A stretch of DNA of 64,000 nt, from assembly GCF_000003815.2 (NCBI RefSeq), contig NC_049982.1, positions 27,534,648 through 27,598,647 on the forward strand, in the 5' to 3' direction. Made by a program: the position numbers and the translations under genes. Source of the DNA: Branchiostoma floridae (taxonomy: Eukaryota; Chordata; Leptocardii; Amphioxiformes; Branchiostomatidae). Below the pieces are notes generated by a model that was not told the DNA's origin, ran no database searches, and saw nothing but the letters and a program-made list of their open reading frames with translations. This document shows positions 13,121 to 22,649 of the stretch, piece by piece; the first letter of the stretch is position 1, and the number at the start of each line of letters is the position of its first letter.

Positions 13121-13247
13121 CGATATTTGTTGGACCAGTTTTCGCTTCCCTGCTGTCTGCCTCGGCCTTCGACATCGACAGTGCCGACAAAACCAAACAC
13201 CCTAACCCCGCAAGCGGTCCAACTACTCGACTCAAACTAACCGCCAT
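13121..13247 (-). CDS. PCYOX1: PCYOX1 alternative first coding exon
   Basis: ATG at 13245-13247 opens a 42-codon segment beginning MAVSLSRVVGPLAGLGCLVL, a typical signal peptide, and ending GPTNI plus one base, followed by GTGAGT. The phase (1) and the final Asn-Ile match exon 12628-12703, which ends SPSNI. Either exon joins exon 11598-11804 in frame and gives N-I-A-V-I-G-G-G at the FAD motif. Use of this exon gives a 508-residue protein. Expected from sequence only; no transcript evidence is available here. Confidence 0.75.
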
Positions 13248-14777
13248 GTTGTGGCCTTCTTCCTTTGCTTTAGAGACGAGTCCACTTGTACTCCAATACA
13301 GGGGTAACACTGTTACTCTTCAATCTAATATCCGATGGAATCGATACAAAAAGCAAAATCATTGTTAAATAAATATTATATTTCATATCAAATTTCATTC
13401 TAGTATGTAGGTTGTCCATTAAATGTATTTTTAGTATCTTTTGTGCGGCTCTCCGGCAACTATGCCCATCCCAACTTGCATTAGTCCATTTGGCGCCAAA
13501 GGCCAGCTGGCGATTATTCCACTTTCTTATGGGGGTGCCAAAACCATAGGATATTTGTGAAAGTCATCAATATCATCGTTTTATCAGTATATGGTGGAAT
13601 AAAAAAAAATTAAATAGAATTATAAATGTTGACTTTGACTTTTTGGCACATAAAGACTGTGAAAAAAGAATTCATGGAAAATTTCAGCTTACCCGAATCT
13701 ACATTGACAGATAATATGCTATTATTACTGTATGCTTGTAAGGGGAAAGGTCATTGACCTGAGGCACAGTGCCCCAGTTGCAAACTTGGATTCTACTCTA
13801 AGCTATGATGTTGTCACTTTGTCTTCGCTGCTTCAGGTTGGTAGTAACTTCAGGCGGAGTGTTGCCGTTGTGTGATATGATGCCTCTTCACAGCTGTATT
13901 TCTATGTTCCCATTTGCTGCATAAAAGTTTCTCAGCCCTGGAAATTCAGTGCTCATTGTCTCTGCTCAGCGCTCAGCACTCTGTTGTTTCCAGTCATGGT
14001 TTCCAGTGCCGACAGGAGGGTTTCCAGTGCCAAAGGAACCCGTTACTTCTTTTGGCGAAGCCTCAAGGGCGAGCCAAATGTATATTATTTGTGTATTTTT
14101 GCATTTTAGTTCTTAAAAATTTGGGTGATACAAAAGATGGTGCATATATGGCGCCATCCATCTCTGGGCCACACAACTTTTGTGCAATCACTATACTTAT
14201 TAAGTATACATGTTGCCGTTATAGTAGGGGGTTATTAAAATAAATCCACTGGTAGTGTAGTATGTGTTCAACTACCACAATGAATGAAGACCGTTATTGC
14301 ACATTTTTGCCCCACTGGGCTAAGTACAGGTCACACGGTAATAATCACATATATGTAGCAATGGAAACAATCATACACATCTAAATATGCAGATATGCGT
14401 CTAATCTATTCTAGGACATTCGACTTCCTCTCGCTTCTTGGTAATTGCATAAATGCAGCTAGCTGTATGGTTGGTTAGAGTTGGTTTATCAAAAGCTGTC
14501 AGGAATATAAATCTTACTTCATAATGCACACTCTCTCTCAAATGAGAAGCAAAGAATTAATGCAGAATGTACATTTTTAATCTACAGTGATTGCCTCGAC
14601 CGGGGATCAAACTCATACCAAAGGCAAGGCAAACAGTTGTACTGGCACACATCATGTATATATATACACAGAATGAAGTGGAAAGTGTATCGATGTCAAC
14701 CTCAAATTGCATTACTTGTAATGATTTTCAGAAGACAGCAGAGCTGTATACAACTGAAGAATGTGATCTACACCTCC
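13248..14777. other. Divergent promoter spacer between PCYOX1 and DIABLO
   Basis: About 1.5 kb between the most upstream PCYOX1 ATG (minus) and the chosen DIABLO ATG (plus). No convincing coding exon or repeat was recognised. A frame open from 14637 runs into DIABLO exon 1 but looks like 5' UTR. The head-to-head arrangement suggests the two genes may share regulatory sequence. Confidence 0.6.
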
Positions 14778-17700
14778 ATGAAGACAATGTTGAGAACAAG
14801 CAGAGGTCCTGGTATGTGTGCAGCTGTAGGAGTTTGGACAGGCTTGACCTTGTCAATGATTGCGAGAGTCAAGGCCGCTGAACCTGTGTATCCAGCAAAG
14901 CTACAGGTAAGAATGTGTTAAGGAAATAGCTACAGGCTAGTTGGGCAGCCCTGGCTGTGCATGCTGAATAGCCAAATACCAATACTAGATCTATGTCAGT
15001 ACTATAGTGTAGAGACTCCGATGCAACTGGTAGAATCAGCAACATTACCTCTACCTGTCTCAATGGGAGTTTCTGTCAACATAGTTACGAATTGGGATCT
15101 CTGCCTGGAAAGACTCAGATTGGAGTCTCTGCCAAACGAAACTCTGATCAAGATTGTTACCAGTAGAATCAGTGATGTCTCCGTCCTTCAGCTGTATCCC
15201 CTGACCCCAGCACCCTGACACATGTTTGGTTGATTGCTTGATTGTTTGATTGATTGATGTCTCCCTCCTTCACCTGTAACCACCTCACCCCAGCACCCTG
15301 ACACATGATTGGTTGGTTGATTGTTTGTTTGATTGATTGTTGTCTCCCTCCCTTCATCTGTAACCACCTCAACCCAGCACCCTGACACATGATTGGTTGG
15401 TTGATTGTTTGTTTGATTGGTTGTTGTCTCCCTCCCTTGACCCCAGCACCCTGACACATGAGTACCTGATGAGATCAGCGGCGGCCATGACGGTTGACTC
15501 TGCAATCACCCTGCTGTCCCAGACTACCATGGCTATCATCCACCTGGAGCAGGAGTATGCCAAGGTCAACTTTGAAACTTTTAAAACTGGTAGCCCGGAG
15601 TCCAGTCCTTTTAGATTTAGTCCATTTTGAATCATTGCTACCCCTGCATTGGTGGTTTGCTATCCTTCTAACAAAGCTAAATGTAGCTGATGACTTGAAT
15701 CCAGGCTAAAAAATAATTCTTGTATGAATACAAGTACTACATATGGCCTCCTTTGGTTAATATTCTGTATCTGTATCTGTATCTGTATCTATATAGCCGG
15801 TATAAACGCCCTTCCGCGTAACACACCAGCTTCGCAGGCACGCGGTGCGGCAGCAGCTGGTTATATTACACTAAATGATCCGTCACACCTAACTTCTGCA
15901 CATCGAAGTTGCACATCGAATATTGACCATTGTAAAATCCTAATTGATATCAGCCCTACAGCGTTGACTGTGGCTAAACAGTCCTATACGAGTATGACAG
16001 TCTCTGCCACACAGGACACATCTGTTAGCTGACTCAGGAATACTAGGATACTAGGACAAAGGAAATAAGTTCTTGTGATGGAAGGGGTATAACAGGCCAC
16101 TTTAAAGTTTGAATAAAAGTATTATGATGTCTTGCTTGAAGATCCTTCATATTCACTGTTACCCTTCAAGCCTAAAAATATGAATAAAGAAAATTTTAGT
16201 TGGTACTGGCAATCCATGACCCAATTTCTTCCGTTACAATTCATTAAGCATGTAAGCTCAGAAATTTCACAGTGTACAGTTGCCCGGTCATACAAAGCAA
16301 AACTCTTGTACCATGCTAGTATGTAGAATTCTTGTGGGGTGAACACATTAGTGTTAGGCTTGCCCCTGAGGTGTTGCCAAAATCTAAGTGCACAGCTTGA
16401 GTTTTGGGTGCAAAAATGTGTTTGTCCTGCCTAAGTTTGAGCATCTCAAAACTTTTTTCTGTTGTGCAGATAGTTTCCACACTTACTTCACTGCTGGAGT
16501 ATGAGACCCTGGTCCTGGGGAATGCTCCAGAGGAGGAGAGAGTAGCACAGCTCATCATACAGCAGAGAGTGGAGCTGGAGGACAAGAGAAGAGAACTACA
16601 GGTGAGGTCATCTTAAACCACAGGTAACCAACACCTGTAGACATATAAGGGGGCACTCACTCACTATCCTTTGTTTGATTATACTGCTGCTGGGGTCCTT
16701 GATGCAGGGGTAGGCAGCAGTTGGGGAGTCTTCGACTGCTGCCTACCCCTGGTTCAGGGACCCCAGTTTATTTTTGGTCGCAGTGAGGGAGCTAGAAGAT
16801 AGTGTCAAATTTTCAGAAGTGGTAGCTAGTAGAGTACAGAGGTTGTAGAATTAATCATTTATCAGACATGACAGATGTTTCAGGTCATGGGGTCAATGGA
16901 AGAGGCTACTAATTCATGGGAAGGCACAGGATAATTTTTGGTCTGGTTGTGTTTTTGAAGTTTATATTTTTCATATTCTAGTCATGTTTCACAATTGAGT
17001 GACACAAAGTGTTCAATTGACATGTTTAGTGAATCAAAATCTTGTTTGTATAATCAATGAATTACAATTAAAAGAGAAATAGTTTTGGAGTTCAGAAATG
17101 AAAATAGAGATTAGCATACAATTTCAACCTGCAATAACTGAGAGTGAGTCAGAAGAACTCCTCATCAAACTGCCCTCAATGTGTATTTATATTCAGTTCT
17201 GTCTTTCTTTATTCATCCTGTTTTGCAGAACATTGAGGTGGTACTTCTGGCTGTACAGCGCCTGGTGGAGTCAGCAGCTGAGGCAGCTTATCAAACAGGT
17301 ATGCTTTGTAAATCAGAAGTAGGTCTAATATATGGTTACTCCGATTCAAATGGGAGTGTCCACCACAACTGACCACATCAGGGTCTGATGTGGCTAAAGG
17401 ACTTCTTGTGATGCTCTGGATGCATCTTCTACATAACTATAAACAGAAAACGGTTAGTCTTGAGTATTCACCAGTTTTTCAGGATACTCAAAGGAGATTC
17501 TGGCCGAAGTGCAGACAGTACTAGTATCTTTTGCAGGAGTATACAGTCCGCCCCTTCAGTCCACATGTAAATGGTGCTAAAACTGCAACAAAGTCTTCAA
17601 GAAGGTTTCCCTTTGTGTTTACCAAGTTTCAGTGCTCTACATACTTTTTAAAGTGCTTTTGGTAGATGAAAACTATGGTGCAATCAGAAGGAAAATGTCC

Positions 17701-18152
17701 AGACTTTGCATGATGTACAAAATAACCAATAAACTGGTGGACGTACCAACTGATAAGTATCTAACACCAGCCTAAAAAACAAACTAGAAACAGTCATGCC
17801 TTAAAGTACCAGAGTTACCAAACTAGGATGGATGTCATGGCCTGCAAAGCTGGTGTGTTACGCCGAAGGGCGGTTATACTGGCTATATAGATACAGATTC
17901 AGTCATGTCTGTTTAAGGTAAAATCGCTGACAGTTACAGGAAGTTTGTGTCTATCATTTGCTAACAGGTGCAGAATCAGCAACAGTGGCTGCCCAGGACA
18001 GGCTACAGCTGGCACAGAACCAGATAGAACTGGTCAGGAACCAGTCCAGACAAGCAGACGTGGTACTGAACCAACTTCAGACTCAGTCCATCCATAAAGT
18101 CGGAGAGATGATCAAGGAAGCAGAAGAAAGCACTACAGAAACTGAATCTTGA
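14778..18152 (+). CDS. DIABLO: DIABLO/Smac-like mitochondrial apoptosis factor
   Basis: Smac/DIABLO is imported into the mitochondrial intermembrane space, processed, and on release binds IAP proteins through a free N-terminal tetrapeptide. Exons: 14778-14906, 15463 (or 15447)-15564, 16470-16601, 17229-17298 and 17968-18152, giving about 205 residues (human 239). Diagnostic stretches: EYLMRSAAAMTVDSAITLLS, SQTTMAIIHLEQEYAK, VSTLTSLLEYETLVL, AAEAAYQTGAESATVAAQDR and RNQSRQADVVLNQ, matching the helical bundle of the human protein in order. Exon 1 has an Arg-rich, hydrophobic presequence, then AEPV at residues 34-37, the expected position of the IAP-binding motif. Exon 1 ends in phase 0. The natural-looking CAG acceptor at 15446 would shift the frame, whereas the AG at 15461-15462 keeps it; an unseen small exon is the alternative. 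Start codon uncertain, since the frame is open upstream to 14637. Confidence 0.9.
15208..15460 (+). repeat. Tandem duplication of the DIABLO exon 2 splice-acceptor region (four copies)
   Basis: The word CAGCACCCTGACACATG begins at 15208, 15291, 15375 and 15444, spaced 83, 84 and 69 bases. Between copies lie TTGGTTGATTG-type runs and a pyrimidine stretch ending TCTCCCTCC. Only the last copy runs into coding exon 2. The first three are ready-made decoy acceptors. Confidence 0.9.
15765..15830 (+). repeat. Dispersed repeat, family D, copy 1
   Basis: (CTGTAT)n followed by CTATATAGCCGGTATAAACG and CCCTTCCGCGTAACACACC. The same block is inverted at 17841-17900 and direct at 47651-47709. No coding content. 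Confidence 0.8.
16691..16765 (+). other. Near-perfect 75-nt hairpin in a DIABLO intron (pre-miRNA-like)
   Basis: Arms 16691-16721 and 16735-16765 are 31 nt each and pair with three mismatches (GGGGTAGGCAGCAGT against ACTGCTGCCTACCCC next to the loop), with a 13-nt loop. Size and stem geometry fit a miRNA precursor on either strand. A short foldback element is the alternative. No known miRNA was recognised. Confidence 0.45.
17841..17900 (-). repeat. Dispersed repeat, family D, copy 2 (inverted)
   Basis: Reads GCTGGTGTGTTACGCCGAAG then GGCGGTTATACTGGCTATAT on the plus strand, the inverse of the copies at 15765 and 47651. It lies in the last DIABLO intron. Confidence 0.8.
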
Positions 18153-20351
18153 CAAACTATATTCAAGTTTGCAGGGATTCTATTTTGACATAGTGAAAAA
18201 AAGGAGTGTTCGCGGCGGGTTTTAGTTTTCAGTAGTGCCATCCCGCAAATTCCCACGAATGCATTCACAGTACTGTACTGTATTGCACTGAAGTCACATA
18301 CTGAAGTGGGAAACCTGGTGTTTCTTTGAACTGCCAGTTGGAAACCACTTACTGGTTACTCAGAAAGGGTGCTACAAATTAACAGAACAGTCCACCTTTG
18401 ACTTTGTAGATTTCAGTGAAGTGACCACCACAAAAAAAGCAAACATAAAGCCATTGCAAAAGCTTCTGCATTTACAGTATTGTAAACTTCATGCCTGTAG
18501 TTAATGTAAGTGCTGATATGGAAGATTTTACACATGCTATGCTATCAAGATAGAAAAAATAACCTGACAATTTCTGCATCTTTCCTTTTTTTGTCTTGAC
18601 TATGTTACTTTACATGTTTTTAGAGGTAAAACATTTTTTGTACCCACAAACTGTAAAGATGACTCTAATGGTTCTAATTTAAATGTGGATGATGTAACAT
18701 GCATTGGCATAATACCGGTAGTAAGACTTATACCGGTAGATTTAAAATACGGAACTAAAGAGATCTACACTGCACAATAGTTATTTCTGAGCTGTGCACA
18801 CTTCAGACATCTAGGTGTCCACATACACCATTTACAAAGCATCGATAACAATGCATTCGAAGACAACAAGGCCAAACGTTTTCAGTATACTTTTTTTAAA
18901 ATTTCGGGGTAGGCAGCTCGTCGTGGGACGAACACACTGTCACATTCATTGCCAAATTTATATAGATCATAATTACACATGCTCACGGCACAAGACGAAC
19001 ATGATTCAACAACAATCTTGAATTTCTGTTGGTGACCTACAACTCATGTAAAAGTGTGAAGAACCGTTGCATAATAGCCCGGATCTACGACTGAATGGGC
19101 AAAATTGAACGTACGCAGCCATTTTCCCGCCATTTTATATCTACGCTAGCAGTGAAGTGTTACGTCATAGCGGTTGTGACGGACAGAAGTTAAATGAAAA
19201 TTCTTGACAGTATACGTCCGTTTTCTCATGACATTTTGTATGCTCATGCAGGTTTATGTTTTATGCATTTACTGACAGAAAAGGAAGGAACATCAGAGGA
19301 TGTATAAATGTACATAGCGGCAGTTAATTGTGCCGTGTTTCTTCCTACCGGTATTTTGTACCCCCTCCCAACCACGCGCCCGTTCGCCGTGTAATTCCGC
19401 GGCGTGTTACAATTACAATATTACGCTTTTAGCAGGACAAGAGTGGCAGAAAAGTTACACAGAAGAAGTGGCAAGGGTAACCTATAACAGCAACATGTAA
19501 CTGGAGAAAATGATGCGTTGACAATTTGTCAAATCAGTATGGCTAGAGAAATCGTCGTAAACGTACCGGTATTATGATAATAGATGTTAAATGTTTTAGT
19601 GTTTTAAACACCACTGGAGTCACACATTTTAGATAGGTCTATATTTTTTTTTGCCTTGAGGGATATCTATCCACTGCATACCCCTTGAAGTTTGCGATGA
19701 TGTTCCAAAATATTCAATAACACAACTGATATAGTTTTCCATCCTGCTTTACTAGACATTTGTTCTGAATTTCCATTCAACACTATCTTCTGGTAAGCAT
19801 TTGTATCGTACAAGGATCTGAAATGCAAAGAACACATGCTATGTGTTTGTAAAGACTTGTTGAGTGTGGATGGAGTTCAGCACCAAGGACAGAGAGAGAC
19901 GAGGTTGAAGACAGCTCTCTATCTTCATGATTTACTTGACCCTCCTTCCCTCTGAACCCAATGACGTGGTGGTCAAGGCACTTGACACATGTAAGGTACG
20001 TAATTCTAGCCTCTTGCAGTCTTTGAACAGGGCTGGTTTTTATTATTATTATTTTTTTGGGGGGGGGGGGGGGGGCGTTAGTTGGTGATTTTGAAAAGTT
20101 GCCTAGGTTCTCTTGTGCTGGGAAAGGGTGTTAGTAGCTCCGTTTCAAGACTGCGACAGAGTCTAAGGTAATACTAGGGATAATTTTTGAGAGTATTCAC
20201 CGCCAGGAAAAAATGTCTGTGTGCCTGTGTACTGGTATATGATATTCAGTACCAAGGACAGTTCGCAGACCCACATGTAATTGAATCTTTTTAACCGTGT
20301 GCTGGGTGGTTGTTTCTCAATAGCAAAGAAACAAACTCAAAAGGAATGAAT

Positions 20352-20540
20352 AAGGCCCTGTTGATTTGATTATATGGGTGACATCCACGAACACACATAA
20401 ATTTTCGGAACTTTTTAACCATACTCTAAATCGTTACTTTACAAAACAGTTGTAAAATAAGAAAATATATACTATAGATTGCAAAACATATTGTAAAACG
20501 GATACAACTATGTCAGAATGCCAAAGGCAATTCCAAGGTC
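20352..20540 (+). repeat. Dispersed repeat, family C
   Basis: Begins AAGGCCCTGTTGATTTGATT and continues ATATGGGTGACATCCACG, ACACACATAAATTTTC and TTAACCATACTCTAAAT. It matches 7605-7745 and the ends of 21958-22107. Confidence 0.7.
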
Positions 20541-20726
20541 AAATTCAAAGATATGAAAGAAGAAAAATGAATGATCGATTGTTTTTTTTATCATACTCTG
20601 TGTGTTAAGTTATTTACATTCCGGATCACTTGGATTTTTTATGATGAAGGCAACTTTTATGGCCAAACTTTTTTTTTATTATCACGCTTTAATATATTTT
20701 GGGGTTCCCAAGAGATGTCATCCGCA

Positions 20727-20913
20727 TACTGTAAATGCATTTAAGTTCGCGGGGATTTAATTTCGCGGTTGCGGGAAAAGGGACTTTTCGCAGTGGTTTT
20801 AATTTTGCGGTAACACGTTAGACTGAAGTCTAATACCATAATAGAAAAATGTTCGCGGTGGTTTGAAGTTCGCGGTGAAATGGTCCACCGCGAATATTTC
20901 TGCATTTACAGTA
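20727..20913. mobile_element. Foldback MITE with TACTGTAAATGCA ends
   Basis: Terminal inverted repeats TACTGTAAATGCA (20727-20739) and TGCATTTACAGTA (20901-20913). The interior has repeated TTCGCGG/CCGCGAA words that extend the pairing. Related degraded copies lie near 11.9 and 18.2 kb. Confidence 0.85.
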
Positions 20914-21894
20914 ATGCTCATGGATCAAAAGCGTCACCTAGCATCCTCCACTTGAAGTACAAGATTATCTTGTTATGGTATTGTCACTCACGTTCATGGA
21001 TCAAAGGCGCCGCCTATTAATCCTCACTAGAACTGCAACCACTCGCAACCTGATGTGGTTGTGTTGAAGCCAATTTGCTGAATGTGCGCCTTCAACGTTT
21101 TATTATTAGAAATACAGTATTCTATACCTGTCGCCGATAGCCGTAGTTTTTATCAGGTTGCTTTGTGGAAGTAATATGCATTTCCGTATGTTCCCGAGTC
21201 GTATTTTGGGGGGTCAATGTACCGCGTTTTCGCTAAAGATGACTCGCCATGCTGATTTGAATAATGGAGGCATGGCATCCGTACACTCATCAATTTCGTC
21301 ATACTGTAAATCGTACTTAACAGCTGCACAATGAGCAAATGTGTACGGTAAATTGACAAGGAGTTTTGGAAAACGGATAATAATGCTGTATGATGTTTAC
21401 GACAGTATATACGTTACGTCCTTGGCCTAATGTGCAATAGTTAGTTGCTCCTGAAAAGAGGTCCAACGCCTAACGGAGCTCGAGGATTATAGCTGACGAT
21501 GTTGTGCTGTTCGCAGCTGTATCTCTTCTTGCCTCTGCTGCATTCCTACGTATTTCGGCATGTCTTCTGCGCGCATGTCTAAGATAGTACACATTGTCCT
21601 CTTCACCTTGACTGTCTCTTTGTAATCTCCAAGCAGACGTTGGGTTATGTTATCGTGGCTTGACACAAATTGATCAAACAGCGGTGCCAGATAGATGAGA
21701 TTTCAAGCAGATGTTAAGGGAGACTACATTGTTGACTATCCCTAGTGATATAGTAAACTACCTGTACATAAAGGGAAACAGCACTTAGATATAAGATATT
21801 GCGAATCAGCAGCTAAATTAAACTCACTTCGGTTCACTTCATGATAGGACCCTCAAAATGTGACATATGTCCTGAGATAGACAGGAATGTGGAA

Positions 21895-22340
21895 AAGCAA
21901 ACCTCATGATATCCTTTATTGGCCATTGTATGATTTTGAAATAGCAAGAAAAACACTAATAAGGCCATGTTAATTTGATCATATAAATGACATTCAATAG
22001 ATGACATTACAATTTACAGTATGGTCAAAAACGTTTCTTTGTTTGGAAAGGGACGAAAATTCATGCGCACGCGAATGCCATCCATATAATCAAATCAACA
22101 TGGTCTCATTTCAGAGTTGTGACTGTTGATTGCATAAAAGAACAGCGCTGAGAAGAAACATGATCACGCTAAGCATATCTGTTCCGTGGTTGTTTGAAGA
22201 AGACAGGGAGACAAATAAACACTCTGGATAAACAGATTTTTGTGTACGAATCCGAGGGAGAAAGGTGAAACAACATGGCGAGGGGAGTCCAGCACGTTTT
22301 GTTCCAGACTGTCCCGTTTCACCTCAACTTTTGTCCCAGT
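21895..22340 (+). pseudogene. Upstream partial duplicate of the PM20D1 5' flank, 5' UTR and start of exon 1
   Basis: Matches 22413-22680: shared words include GATATCCTTTATTGG, AGAAGAAACATGATC, GGTTGTTTGAAGAAGACAGG and GAGAAAGGTGAAACAACATGG. The duplicate ATG (22275-22277) begins M-A-R-G-V-Q, against M-G-R-G-I-Q in the real exon, then soon reaches a stop. Similarity fades after about ten codons. It has no M20 domain, so it is a non-functional start exon or a second promoter. Confidence 0.8.
21958..22107. mobile_element. Foldback MITE, family C, inserted in the duplicated flank
   Basis: Ends AGGCCATGTTAATTTGATCA and TAATCAAATCAACATGGTCT are inverted repeats of each other. The homologous position in the 22413-22680 copy lacks this block. 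Confidence 0.8.
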
Positions 22341-22649
22341 AAAAGTTCGCGAGAGATGAATAAAGTGTAGAACTAAATCTTTAAAAAAGATAACCAAGAT
22401 TCATGTCAAAGTCAAACCTAAAGATATCCTTTATTGGTCTATGGATGATTTCAAAACAGAATTGCAGGCAATACGGTAATAACTTCATATATATCCGTAA
22501 CTGTTGATGCAAAAAAAGAACAGAACTTAGAAGAAACATGATCCGGTTCAGCATATCTGTCCCACGGTTGTTTGAAGAAGACAGGAAGGCAAACAAGCAC
22601 TCAAGATAAACAGTCAGACTTTCGTCTACGGAGAGAAAGGTGAAACAAC

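Larger units (their letters stand above)
18153..22649. other. Intergenic spacer, DIABLO to PM20D1
   Basis: No convincing gene. The first 340 bases hold the DIABLO 3' flank and a degraded copy of the 20727-type repeat (around 18170-18480). A run of about 18 G lies near 20058-20075. Other contents: family C repeats near 20352 and 21958, a foldback at 20727-20913, and the duplicated PM20D1 first-exon region from about 21895. The word TTCAGCACCAAGGACAG recurs near 19877, in variant form near 20247, and again near 23998 inside PM20D1 intron 1. Confidence 0.65.

Noticed and set aside
15169-15635. Minus-strand frames with repeated CQGAG-like peptide
   Set aside because: Produced by the tandemly copied DIABLO intron/acceptor segment read on the wrong strand.
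22275-22397. Short protein starting at the duplicated PM20D1 ATG
   Set aside because: Similarity to PM20D1 is limited to the first codons and the frame stops quickly, so it is treated as a duplicated fragment.
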